Origin: Neochlamydia sp. S13
Lineage (GTDB): Bacteria; Chlamydiota; Chlamydiia; Chlamydiales; Parachlamydiaceae
Direction of reading: 5' to 3'
NCBI RefSeq assembly: GCF_000648235.2
Contig: NZ_AP017977.1
Span: 372,001-436,000 of the forward strand
DNA: 64,000 nucleotides
Shown here: positions 46,247 to 55,134 of the stretch, one piece after another
Position numbering within the stretch: the first letter of the stretch is position 1
How the letters are laid out: each line of letters begins with the position of its first letter
Translations under genes and position numbers: made by a program
Notes under the pieces: generated by a model
Told to the model about the DNA's origin: nothing
Seen by the model: only the letters and a program-made list of their open reading frames with translations
Databases searched by the model: none

Positions 46247-47233
46247 ATGAAAGCATTTAGTGATCAGTACATTATCATAACAGGAGGAGCTGGATTTATT
46301 GGCTCGGGCGTAGTGCGCTATTTAAATGATCGAGGAATCTCTAATTTGATTCTCGTAGATGATCTAGGGGCCTCTGAGAAATGGAAAAATTTAGTGGGCA
46401 AATGTTTTATAGACATTTTAGATAAAAGTCAGCTGTTAACATGGATGGTAGGACGCGAAGATGCCATTAAAGCTTTTATTCACTTAGGGGCCTGCAGTAG
46501 CACCTTGGAAAGAAATGCCAGCTATCTTTTGGAAAATAATTACCGTTATAGTGTTAAGCTAGCTGAATATGCATTCACCCATGGCCAACGCTTTATCTAT
46601 GCTTCTTCGGGTGCAACTTATGGGGATGGCACGCAAGGATTCTTAGATAATGAGAATCAATTAGAGAGCCTGCAACCGCTTAATATGTATGGTTATTCTA
46701 AGCATCTTTTTGATTTATGGTTAAAAAATCAAAGAGTTTTGAATAAAGTGGTAGGTCTAAAGTATTTTAATGTTTTTGGACCCAATGAAAATCACAAAGG
46801 CCAGATGGCTTCAGCCATTGTGCGCATGTTGCCCGCAGCCCAACATGAAAATGTCGTCCGGCTTTTCAAATCTTCTGAGCCAAGTAAATATCCTGATGGG
46901 GGACAAAAACGTGATTTTGTCTACATTAAAGATGTGGCTCGCATGACTTGCGCTTTTCTTTTTAACAAAGTCAATGGAATTTATAATATCGGTTCAGGAA
47001 ATGCTAGTACTTGGAATGATTTAGCTTCTTCTGTTTTTAAAGCTATTCATAAACCTGTTAAGATAGATTATGTAAATATGCCTGCTGAGCTGGTAGGTAA
47101 ATACCAGAATTATACATGTGCTGATATGACTAAAACCCGCCAAGCTCTTCAGGAGCAGGCCACTTCCCTACCTTTAGAGGCTGCTGTGGAAGATTACATC
47201 TGTAACTACTTACTTCCCGGTAAAACATGGTAA
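46247..47233 (+). CDS. hldD: ADP-L-glycero-D-manno-heptose 6-epimerase
   Basis: 328 residues, extended short-chain dehydrogenase fold. NAD loop TGGAGFIGSGVVRYLN, catalytic YGYSK (YxxxK), SSGATYGDG, and substrate region FNVFGPNENHKGQMAS are as in HldD (RfaD). It performs the last step of heptose nucleotide synthesis for LPS core. Its stop overlaps the start of hldE by 7 bases, so the two are translated together. Confidence 0.93.
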   Translation: MKAFSDQYIIITGGAGFIGSGVVRYLNDRGISNLILVDDLGASEKWKNLVGKCFIDILDKSQLLTWMVGREDAIKAFIHLGACSSTLERNASYLLENNYRYSVKLAEYAFTHGQRFIYASSGATYGDGTQGFLDNENQLESLQPLNMYGYSKHLFDLWLKNQRVLNKVVGLKYFNVFGPNENHKGQMASAIVRMLPAAQHENVVRLFKSSEPSKYPDGGQKRDFVYIKDVARMTCAFLFNKVNGIYNIGSGNASTWNDLASSVFKAIHKPVKIDYVNMPAELVGKYQNYTCADMTKTRQALQEQATSLPLEAAVEDYICNYLLPGKTW

Positions 47234-48519
47234 GGTTGACAGGTCCTTTTAGCAGGCTAGGGGTGTGTAAAATCCTGGTAGCCGGTGACCTCATGTTAGA
47301 TACTTATACGATAGGGAAGGCCCTGCGTATTTCTCCTGAAGCTCCTGTAGCTATTATCCATGTGCAGCACGAGGACAACCGTCCAGGGGGAGCAGGAAAT
47401 GTCATGCTCAACCTGATATCTTTAGGGGCGGAGGTAGTAGCTGTTGGCCGGGTCGGTAATGACGTTTATGGGCAAGCTTTAAAAGAGCTGCTTTCCCACG
47501 AGAAAATCGATGTTAAAGGGATTGTTACGCAATCGAGCTACTTTACCCCTGTTAAAAATCGTATCATTGCTGAAAATCAGCAAGTGGTGCGCGTGGACCA
47601 TGAAAAGTTCATGAATTTGGAAGAGCAGCTTGAGCAACAAATTATTGATCATCTACCGGTTCTTTTTCAAGGGGTTCAGGTGGTGGCCTTATCGGATTAT
47701 GGAAAAGGATTTTTAACTAACACTTTACTTAACGCTATCATTGAATATGCCAAGCGGCTGGGTATACCAGTGATCACAGACCCTAAAGGAACGGATTTTA
47801 CTAAGTATATAGGCACGACCATAATTAAGCCGAATCTAACAGAAGCCTATTCTGCTGCAAATTTATCCTTAGCCACTGCTCTTGAAAAAGTTGCTGAAAA
47901 GATTCTCCATCAAGTAGAAGCAGAGGTGCTCCTCATTACTCGCTCTGAGGCAGGAATTTCCATTTTTGAGAGAAAAGGAGAGCGCCAAGATTTCCCTGTG
48001 CGCGTGCATGAAGTCAAAGATGTGACGGGTGCAGGTGATACCGTTTTAGCTATGTTGGCCTATGCAATTGGAAACAAGCTTCCCTTAGCAGAAGCTGCTC
48101 AATTAGCGAACGTAGCAGCTGGAATTGCTATCGAACATTTAGGATGTGCGCGCGTGACACTCAAGCAGTTAGCTAGCCGTCTGCTAAAATATGATGGAGA
48201 AAATAAGGTGTTCGATGAAGAACATATCTTTGCATTACAGCAAGCTCTAAAAGGGCAAAAAATTACGATTATCAATGTCTCTGGCGCGGAGGGCTTAACT
48301 TCTACTATCTTCCAGGCGATTAGGAAGATTGCTCAGCAGGATCACCTGAAGTTGCTTGTCTATATCCGTGATGAAAAGCCTTCAGAGGACTTTATCCATA
48401 TTTTAGCTTCTTTACAAGAAGTAGAATTTATTATTCTAGCCACAAGCAGCTTAGATAACTTTTGCCAACTGCTTAAGCCGCAAGAACTTCATCTGATTGA
48501 GAATGTATATGTGGGTTAA
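47227..48519 (+). CDS. hldE: HldE-like heptose 7-phosphate kinase with degenerate C-terminal domain
   Basis: 430 residues. The N-terminal ~320 form a PfkB/ribokinase kinase: GDLMLDTYTIGKALRISPEAPV, RPGGAGNVMLNL, and the catalytic VTGAGDTVLAML. In HldE a ~155-residue nucleotidyltransferase with GCFDxLHxGH should follow. Here only ~105 residues remain (GQKITIINVSGAEGLTSTIF...LLVYIRDEKPSEDFIHILASLQEVEFIILA), which keep the general pattern but lack the HxGH motif and nucleotide-binding residues. The kinase step is therefore likely intact and the ADP-transfer step lost or moved to another gene. Confidence 0.85.
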   Translation: MVRLTGPFSRLGVCKILVAGDLMLDTYTIGKALRISPEAPVAIIHVQHEDNRPGGAGNVMLNLISLGAEVVAVGRVGNDVYGQALKELLSHEKIDVKGIVTQSSYFTPVKNRIIAENQQVVRVDHEKFMNLEEQLEQQIIDHLPVLFQGVQVVALSDYGKGFLTNTLLNAIIEYAKRLGIPVITDPKGTDFTKYIGTTIIKPNLTEAYSAANLSLATALEKVAEKILHQVEAEVLLITRSEAGISIFERKGERQDFPVRVHEVKDVTGAGDTVLAMLAYAIGNKLPLAEAAQLANVAAGIAIEHLGCARVTLKQLASRLLKYDGENKVFDEEHIFALQQALKGQKITIINVSGAEGLTSTIFQAIRKIAQQDHLKLLVYIRDEKPSEDFIHILASLQEVEFIILATSSLDNFCQLLKPQELHLIENVYVG

Positions 48520-48569
48520 ACGGAAAATAATCTGCCCCCTTACCCTATTTTATAGCTAGGATATCTTTC

Positions 48570-48779
48570 TTACCATCTTTCTGGCATTTTAAATAACACC
48601 ATAGCCATAGGTAAATACTCTAAGTTAACCCATAAAGAGTCTTGATTTTTTAAGCAAGCTTGATCTGCCTATGCTTCAAATTTAGTACAAGTTAAATAAA
48701 TTTTGCCGTTTAGCTGAATTTCATTATGAATAACACAGGCACCCCACCCTGGTGAAAAGGAAGATTTTAGTAAAATTTA
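48570..48779 (-). pseudogene. Remnant of an unidentified gene
   Basis: On the minus strand a frame reads KSSFSPGWGACVIHNEIQLN, GKIYLTCTKFEA, then a TAG, then ADQACLKNQDSLWVNLEYL and PMAMVLFKMPERW before a TAA. Both halves look protein-like and share one frame, so this is probably the end of a decayed gene. The parent is not recognised. The remaining 48520-48944 spacer shows nothing else. Confidence 0.35.
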
Positions 48780-48944
48780 CAATCATTAAGCTACTCCCAT
48801 TGATGCAGGATTTTTTTGCTATCACTCATAATTTAAGAAACAAAATTTATTTGTTCATCCTACTTCTCTAATATCTTATTTGCTTGCTAGAGAAAAATTT
48901 ATGGAGTAAAATCGTTATCAACCCTTGTTCTTAATATATTATTC

Positions 48945-50732
48945 ATGCCACTCTTCACTAAAGAAAGCCTTGAAAATCTCCGTCAAAGAATAGACATTGT
49001 CGATGTTTTGAATGCCCATCTTGATCTTAAGCGTGCCGGGGCCGCCTATAAAGGGCTATGTCCCTTTCACGATGAAAAAACACCTTCCTTTATGATTCAG
49101 CGGGGAGACACCCATTATCATTGCTTTGGATGTGGAGCGCATGGCGACGCCATCCAGTTCTTAATGGCGCATCTTAAAATGAGTTTTTCTGAAGCCGTTG
49201 AAAGCTTAGCAGAGCGTTTTCATGTGCCTTTAGAAATTATGGAGGAGGCCGAATCTAATAAAGGCCCTAGTAAGACTCTCTTAAAAGAAGCCCTTGAGCA
49301 GGCTTGTCATTTTTATCATTTCTATCTTCTTCATACTCCGGAAGGCCATGAAGTGTTACATTACTTATATAAAAGGGGACTGGACCTTGATTTTATTAGA
49401 CGCTTTCAGATTGGGTTAGCTCCCAAAGTTCCTGGATATTTTCGCCAAGTTATGCATGCAAAGTTTATCAAGGATGAGATTTTACGCACGGTAGGATTGA
49501 TAGCAGAGGGTAAGGAAGGCCGTTGGCGTGATTTTTTTTCGGATAGAATTACTTTCCCTATTCGTGATGCGGCAGGAGCAGTGATTGGATTCTCTGCCCG
49601 AAAATATAAGGAGCAAACTTTTGGAGGTAAATATATTAATACCCCTGAAACTAGCCTTTTTAAAAAATCTCGCGTTCTTTTTGGATTAAATTATTGTCGT
49701 AGACGTCTTGCTAAAGAAGGGCGAGTAATTATTGTAGAAGGCCAAATTGATGCATTGCGCCTGATCCAAGAAGGCTTTAACTTTACAGTTGCAGGACAAG
49801 GTACCGCTTTTGGAGAGGGACATGCCAAAGAACTATTGATGCTAGGCATAAATTTAGTTTACTTAGCATTGGATGGAGATAGTGCAGGACAAGAGGCGAG
49901 TGTAAAAATTGGAGATCTTTTCCAGCGCGAAGGGATAGAAGTCCGAATTGCTCAGATGCCTAAAGGATTAGATCCCGATGTTTTTCTAAGAGAAAAAGGG
50001 CCTGAAGCTTTTTTGAAGCTACTGGAAACAAGTTCAGATTATCTAGATTTTCTTGTTAAGCATTACTCCCAGCAGTATGATTTACGTTCACCTGCTGCCA
50101 AGCATCAGTGTATCGAGAGAATTGCCAAGCAGATTCGCCAATGGGATCAACCTGTATTAGTGCAAGAAAGCTTACGTAAGTTAGCTTATTTGATGCAAGT
50201 TCCTGAAAATACACTCTTGCTTGAACAAATTCATACACCTAATTTGTATATTAAAAAAGCAGCAAATATTGGATTACAAACTATTGATCCGGATCGTATT
50301 CTAGAAATGGATTTGCTGCGTTGGCTGCTCATGATGCCAGAGGAGCGCACCCGTCTTTTAAAACTTGCCCAAGAGAATCTAAAACCCTCAGATTTTCGTG
50401 TACCTATCTGTCAAAAAATGTATTTAGCCTTGTTGGATGCATGCCAAAAGAATGAATTTATTGATGTCATTTCTCTTGTTTTAAAAACAGATGATTTGGA
50501 AAGTCAATTGATAATCTCTGATCTGCTTGAAAAGAAGATTAATAAGGAGAAAGCCGAATCTAATTTTGTGGAAACTCTGCAAAAGATTTTAACGCGAAAT
50601 TGGATGGGTACTTGTGAACTTATTAAAATGAAAATTCAAAGTGGCCAATGTACGGATGATGAAGTTTTGGAATTAGTCAAAGAATATAATACGCTTAGAA
50701 AAAGCCTTCCTAAAGTGAATGTTTCTTTTTAA
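48945..50732 (+). CDS. dnaG: DNA primase
   Basis: 595 residues. The CHC2 zinc finger uses C39, H42, C60 and C63 (LCPFHDEKTPSF...HYHCFGCGAHGDA). The catalytic core follows with GFSARK, KYINTPET, and the Toprim motifs VIIVEGQIDALRL and LALDGDSAGQEA. The C-terminal ~180 residues are the helicase-interaction region. It makes RNA primers at the fork. The length is typical. An LRR gene follows 80 bp downstream on the same strand. Confidence 0.95.
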   Translation: MPLFTKESLENLRQRIDIVDVLNAHLDLKRAGAAYKGLCPFHDEKTPSFMIQRGDTHYHCFGCGAHGDAIQFLMAHLKMSFSEAVESLAERFHVPLEIMEEAESNKGPSKTLLKEALEQACHFYHFYLLHTPEGHEVLHYLYKRGLDLDFIRRFQIGLAPKVPGYFRQVMHAKFIKDEILRTVGLIAEGKEGRWRDFFSDRITFPIRDAAGAVIGFSARKYKEQTFGGKYINTPETSLFKKSRVLFGLNYCRRRLAKEGRVIIVEGQIDALRLIQEGFNFTVAGQGTAFGEGHAKELLMLGINLVYLALDGDSAGQEASVKIGDLFQREGIEVRIAQMPKGLDPDVFLREKGPEAFLKLLETSSDYLDFLVKHYSQQYDLRSPAAKHQCIERIAKQIRQWDQPVLVQESLRKLAYLMQVPENTLLLEQIHTPNLYIKKAANIGLQTIDPDRILEMDLLRWLLMMPEERTRLLKLAQENLKPSDFRVPICQKMYLALLDACQKNEFIDVISLVLKTDDLESQLIISDLLEKKINKEKAESNFVETLQKILTRNWMGTCELIKMKIQSGQCTDDEVLELVKEYNTLRKSLPKVNVSF

Positions 50733-50812
50733 AAATGCCTTTTTTTGAAGAAACATAGAGTAGGATAGAAGCTTTAAAAAAATTAAATCAATTTTAATGG
50801 AGCTTGCCGTAA

Positions 50813-52492
50813 ATGCATTCTTCTACCTCCGTAGCCCACCTGCCCAATGATGTTCTCATAAATATCTTAGAGTTATGTGTAACTCCTTCCTTATCTAAGG
50901 TTTGTACCAGATGGCGTCATCTTCTGGCTACTGAAGTAATGCCATCGCTGTATAAAAAGATAGGTAAATTTCATTGTCCTACAGGGCATATTACTGAGCA
51001 AGCGCTGGTTATAGATAAGATTTACAAGTTGAAAGGTAGCCTTCCTCTCATAAAGAAGGTAAATGAAATTTTTAGACAACTCTTTACTGTGGCCAAAACC
51101 TTTTCACCTTCAGAATTTAAAGGGCAAGCCAATAAAAATAAATACTTTAATCTTTCTAATTATTTTTTTTATTTTGTAAATGTTAATCGCCTTTTGTTGT
51201 GGGAAAAGGTGGGCGATGGCTGTAAATATTTACAGCGTAAAGATATCAAGCATTTACCTTTAGAAGTAAAAGGGAAGATTTTTAAAGTGTGGCTTAAAAA
51301 CCATTGTGCCTCTCTTATAGAATTAAAGCTATCAGAAATTCATCTAAGCTATCTATGCCCAGAAATAGGTTTATTGTCTCAACTTACCCAGCTACAACTA
51401 AAAAGCAATCAGCTTACTACACTTCCTGCAGAGATAGGGCATCTATCTAAGTTGAAAAAGCTTGATCTATATCAGAACCAGCTTACCTCCCTTCCCCCAG
51501 AGATAGAGAAATGCTCTCGGCTACAAGCGCTTTTTTTAGGCGATAACGCGCTTATCATTTTCCCTCAAAAGATTGGACAGTTATCTAACTTGCGATTACT
51601 CGAGTTAGGCAAAAATTACTTTACTACTCTTCCAGCCGAAATAGGAAAGCTATCTCAGCTAGAGCAGCTGAAGTTGCAGCAGAATAATCTTACCTCTCTT
51701 GCTGCAGAAATAGGGCAATTGTCTAACTTAAGAGAGCTTTACTTAACTAGCAACCACCTTGCTTCTCTTCCTGTAGAGATAGGAAAGCTAACTAAGCTAA
51801 AAATGTTGTATGTATCTCACAACAAGCTTATCTCTCTTCCTGCAGAGATCGGAAAGCTAGCTCGGTTGCAAACTTTGGGGTTGAGTGATAATCAGCTTAC
51901 CTTGCTTCCTAAAGAGATAGGAGATCTACTTAGGCTAGAAGAATTGGATGTAAAAGAAAACATATTAAACTCGCTTCCGCTAGAGATAGGGAGGTTGTCT
52001 CAGTTAAAGCAGCTGAAGTTGCAGCGAAATAATCTTACCAATCTTCCTTCAGAGATTGGAAGCTTAGCTGGGCTGCGAACTTTTGAAGTAAGCCATAATC
52101 AGCTTACCTTGCTTCCTAAAGAGATAGGAACTTTGTCTTGGCTGCAAGAACTGAATGTAAAGGAAAATGAATTAAACTCACTTCCGCTAGAGATAGGAAA
52201 GCTATCTCAACTAAAGCAGCTGAAGTTGCAGCGAAATAATCTTGCCTCTCTTCCTAAAGAGATTGGAAGGCTGGCTAGGCTGCAAACTTTTGAAGTGAGT
52301 CATAACCAGCTTACCTCGCTTCCTAAAGAGATAGGATATCTGTTTTGGCTGCAAGAACTGGATGTAAAGGAAAACAAATTAAACTCCCTTCCCCTAGAGA
52401 TAAGAAATCTTCCTTGGTTAAGGGCTTTTACGGTAAGAGGAAATCCTCTGCAAACTATCCCTGATGAAATAAAGAAGCGATTTAAACTTTAA
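50813..52492 (+). CDS. Solitary, diverged F-box/LRR protein
   Basis: 559 residues. Same plan as the island genes: F-box (HLPNDVLINILELCVTPSLSKVCTRWRHLLA), helical middle (type 1-like, nearest to gene F), then 16 LRRs and a cap. The LRR core differs (KLxxLxVxxNxLxxLPxEIG, often with Lys). The C-terminal part shows a 207-bp (three-LRR) super-repeat at 51911, 52118 and 52325. It lacks the uORF, the spacer remnant and the TTGACT promoter of the island units. GGAG lies ~10 bases before the ATG. It is likely an older resident member of the family, outside any mobile element. Confidence 0.85.
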   Translation: MHSSTSVAHLPNDVLINILELCVTPSLSKVCTRWRHLLATEVMPSLYKKIGKFHCPTGHITEQALVIDKIYKLKGSLPLIKKVNEIFRQLFTVAKTFSPSEFKGQANKNKYFNLSNYFFYFVNVNRLLLWEKVGDGCKYLQRKDIKHLPLEVKGKIFKVWLKNHCASLIELKLSEIHLSYLCPEIGLLSQLTQLQLKSNQLTTLPAEIGHLSKLKKLDLYQNQLTSLPPEIEKCSRLQALFLGDNALIIFPQKIGQLSNLRLLELGKNYFTTLPAEIGKLSQLEQLKLQQNNLTSLAAEIGQLSNLRELYLTSNHLASLPVEIGKLTKLKMLYVSHNKLISLPAEIGKLARLQTLGLSDNQLTLLPKEIGDLLRLEELDVKENILNSLPLEIGRLSQLKQLKLQRNNLTNLPSEIGSLAGLRTFEVSHNQLTLLPKEIGTLSWLQELNVKENELNSLPLEIGKLSQLKQLKLQRNNLASLPKEIGRLARLQTFEVSHNQLTSLPKEIGYLFWLQELDVKENKLNSLPLEIRNLPWLRAFTVRGNPLQTIPDEIKKRFKL

Positions 52493-52760
52493 TTAAAAAA
52501 TAAAACAAGATTATTAAACTCTTAAAAGAGCTTAGAATTGGTAAGGGCATCTGTAGCAAAAAAAATCTGGGAAGAAAGCTGAGTTTATAGCGGCCACCTT
52601 TTCTTGCCAGTAACAAATGATTTTAAAGTGAGTAAGTGAATGTAAAGTTTTTTAATTTTAATGAGTCCTTCAAGACCCATCATTAGAATAGTCAATTGTA
52701 AAAAGGTAACTTAAGCTTAGAATAAATCTTAAATTGTTGGTTGAGAAAGTTTTTTTATTT

Positions 52761-52803
52761 CCTAAAAAAAACAAGAGATCTAAGGAAATGGCCCTTAGAT
52801 CTC
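52761..52803 (-). terminator. Rho-independent terminator of the autotransporter gene
   Basis: On the minus strand GAGATCTAAGG (52803-52793) pairs with CCTTAGATCTC (52785-52775) over a 7-base loop, followed by a T-rich tail. It sits ~45 bp after the stop. The rest of 52493-52845 shows no gene. Confidence 0.88.
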
Positions 52804-52845
52804 TCGGATTTTAGCTACCTATTATCTATCATCAATGAGTAGCTA

Positions 52846-54036
52846 TTACCAGGTAACTGTTACGCCTCCAGCAAGGTTCCAGGCAGAAAAACGATCCCAC
52901 ACTTCGCCAGAAAACTCAACATAGCCTTGCCAGCAGTTATAAAAGGTTTTAGCAATATTAACGGAACCTTCAAAACCACTAGTTTTTTGGTGCACGCCTT
53001 TGATTCTAAATTGTGAGCCTAGGTTTTTAAAATGGGCTTGAAAACGTTCTTGTAACAAGTTAAAGCGATATTTCCAGGCTGCATCAGCATTTAAATGAAG
53101 CTCCCACCAAGGAAGATTAGTACTTAAGTGTGTTCCTAAATAACCTACAGAGGCACTGATGTTTTTGCCGCGCACATGTAAGTTGAGTGATTGAGCACCA
53201 TGTTCGCTGAGAGCATGGCGACGGTAAGAAGCATGTTCTAGCCGTGCGAAAGGCTGTACATAGAAGTTCTCGTAACCTAAATTTAAGCCAAGTTCTGTAA
53301 AAGAGGTCCATTCGCTGACTCTAGCTTTTCCTTTAGCTTTTCTAGTAAGGTTACCCACATCAATAGAGCGTTTGACTCTTACACAGTCGGCACCAAGAAT
53401 GGTTCCCGAAAAAGAATAGAAGTGGGGATTATTCCACATGTAATAAATAGCTCCTTGCCAATTATTACCTTTACCATGCCCATTTTGCTTAAAATGAATA
53501 TGGTCTTTTTCATAAGAACCGGCAATACCAACAGTTAACCAAGAGTTTAAAAAATTAAGATTCAATGGCTTTTGAGCACCAAAGGTAATATTGAAATTAT
53601 CCATTCTATAGCCTTTAGCCCCATGAGAGTTGCGTAGACGGCTCTGTCCTCCTCCTACAGCTCCCCACGCTCTATATTCATCACAGTTCTCTCCACATTG
53701 TAAGCCTAGGCTATCATTGAGGATAGGCTGGTACATCCTACGAATAAATGTCTGGGAAGCTGTTTGATTGGGCTGGATTAAATTAGCATATTGCTCGCCT
53801 GAGAAATCATTGAGAGCTTCCCTTTGTTCTTTAGAAGGAAGAGCAGAGAGGTTATCAATTACCAGCGCTTCATCGGCAGATACTATACTAGTAGAGCTCC
53901 ATTGCTGAGCAACATGTCTCTCATTGTAGGTAGAAGTAGAAAATGAGGCACTCATTAAATTGCCCAAAGGGCAAACTAAAGTACAACTACTCAAGCAAAT
54001 TGTTAAAAGGGTTTTTAAATTATTTTTCATATGCAT
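52846..54036 (-). CDS. Outer membrane autotransporter beta-barrel protein
   Basis: 396 residues. Signal-like N-terminus (LKTLLTICLSSCTLVCPLG). A short passenger-end segment (LSALPSKEQREALNDFSGEQYA) is typical of the region just before autotransporter barrels. The last ~270 residues alternate in beta-strand fashion with many aromatic residues (WGAVGGGQSRL, YENFYVQPFARLEHASYRRH) and end in GGVTVTW, a terminal aromatic as required for barrel insertion. It resembles the barrel of chlamydial Pmp proteins but without the GGAI/FxxN passenger repeats. Surface exposed; function unknown. Confidence 0.8.
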   Translation of the reverse strand: MHMKNNLKTLLTICLSSCTLVCPLGNLMSASFSTSTYNERHVAQQWSSTSIVSADEALVIDNLSALPSKEQREALNDFSGEQYANLIQPNQTASQTFIRRMYQPILNDSLGLQCGENCDEYRAWGAVGGGQSRLRNSHGAKGYRMDNFNITFGAQKPLNLNFLNSWLTVGIAGSYEKDHIHFKQNGHGKGNNWQGAIYYMWNNPHFYSFSGTILGADCVRVKRSIDVGNLTRKAKGKARVSEWTSFTELGLNLGYENFYVQPFARLEHASYRRHALSEHGAQSLNLHVRGKNISASVGYLGTHLSTNLPWWELHLNADAAWKYRFNLLQERFQAHFKNLGSQFRIKGVHQKTSGFEGSVNIAKTFYNCWQGYVEFSGEVWDRFSAWNLAGGVTVTW

Positions 54037-54192
54037 GTCCTATGCGGGTTGATAATGGAAAAACTCACTGATAGATTTTTTTTAAATTTATCTCAAGAAA
54101 AAATTGATAAAGAGGGAGATGAAGGTTGATTTGCTTTATTTGCTTTCTTAGCTTTAAGATTAGCGTGAAGTGCTATTTTCTTAATAAATAAT

Positions 54193-54603
54193 TTAGGGAA
54201 GAAAACGATTTTTATCCTGTTCTTTTGGAAGCAAACAGCTATTTTGCAAGAAAAAACGTTGGCGATTTTGAGCTATTAATCGATACACCCAGTTATATAA
54301 AAAAGAAGGAAGAAAGGAAATCCAGCCAATAAGCTTCCATCTTCCCCCTAATAACCACAAAACTTGCAAAGCAGCTTGCCCCAATAAATAAACTTCTTTT
54401 TGAGAGGAAGTGTAATTTTTAAGAAGAATTAAAGAATTTGCTGTTTGAACCTTTCTAGGCAGATTTCCTAGCAGCTTTTTTGCCGTTAAGCCTTGTAAAG
54501 GTGCAAAGAGGAGTTGCTGCTTTGTATCATGTTTTATAAGAAAATATACAACATGGCTGCAGAGGCCACAGGTGCCATCATAAAAGATTAAATGTTTATC
54601 CAT
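54193..54603 (-). CDS. DCC-family (DUF393) thiol-disulfide oxidoreductase-like protein
   Basis: 136 residues from ATG 54603; a TTG 36 bases upstream is in frame but less likely. MDKHLIFYDGTCGLCSHVVYFLI holds the DxxCxxC signature (D9, C12, C15) that defines the DCC family. FAPLQGLTAKKLLGNL and ALQVLWLLGGRWKLIGWISFLP follow the family pattern, and the tail has a YRLIAQNRQRFF element. A redox role is assumed from the cysteines but has not been shown for the family in general. Confidence 0.8.
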   Translation of the reverse strand: MDKHLIFYDGTCGLCSHVVYFLIKHDTKQQLLFAPLQGLTAKKLLGNLPRKVQTANSLILLKNYTSSQKEVYLLGQAALQVLWLLGGRWKLIGWISFLPSFLYNWVYRLIAQNRQRFFLQNSCLLPKEQDKNRFLP

Positions 54604-55134
54604 ACTGCTTTTTTTACATTCATCGATTAAGAAAGACAAAATAAAGCTCTAGGAACTAGCTAACAAAGCTCTACGAGCTAGCTACCTCAACATAATTTTA
54701 ATATTAACAAATGTGTTTCATGAGGAAAAAATTATCAAGTAAAAATATTAATCATGTTTGCGGTGATCGGGCCTTCAAGCATTTGCTTGGTAATTAGCGC
54801 GCCTACAAGCAGCAAGCTCGTTGGGAGGGTTAAAACCTAAACATGCTCGCGATAATGTGAAGCTTAAGAAAGGAGTGTTTTTTATAATATCTTTAATTCC
54901 CTCTTTAAAGTCCTTATCTTTGAGCCTTTCTTTAAGGAATACCTTAAAGCCTAGCTTGTATTCAATAGGATAATCCAAATTGCTATTCTTTTACGCTTTT
55001 CTTCATGAAAAGAATTTAAGTTGCTGTCTCTGGATGGAAAATTGCAAAAAATAGGAAAACTTTTTAATTGATCCTATCCGCATAAGCAATAAGCTAGCCA
55101 TATTCATGGAGGCCCTCTTAACTGGCTTTTATTC
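54604..55134. other. Intergenic stretch with a doubtful small frame
   Basis: 531 bp. A minus-strand frame at 54775-54978 (67 codons, TTG start, MDYPIEYKLGFKVFLKERLK at its start) has protein-like composition but no ATG and no ribosome site; it may be a small gene or a remnant. Nothing else is seen. Confidence 0.35.

Noticed and set aside
54775-54978. 67-codon minus-strand frame as a gene
   Set aside because: Only a TTG start, no ribosome site and no family recognised; mentioned as doubtful only.
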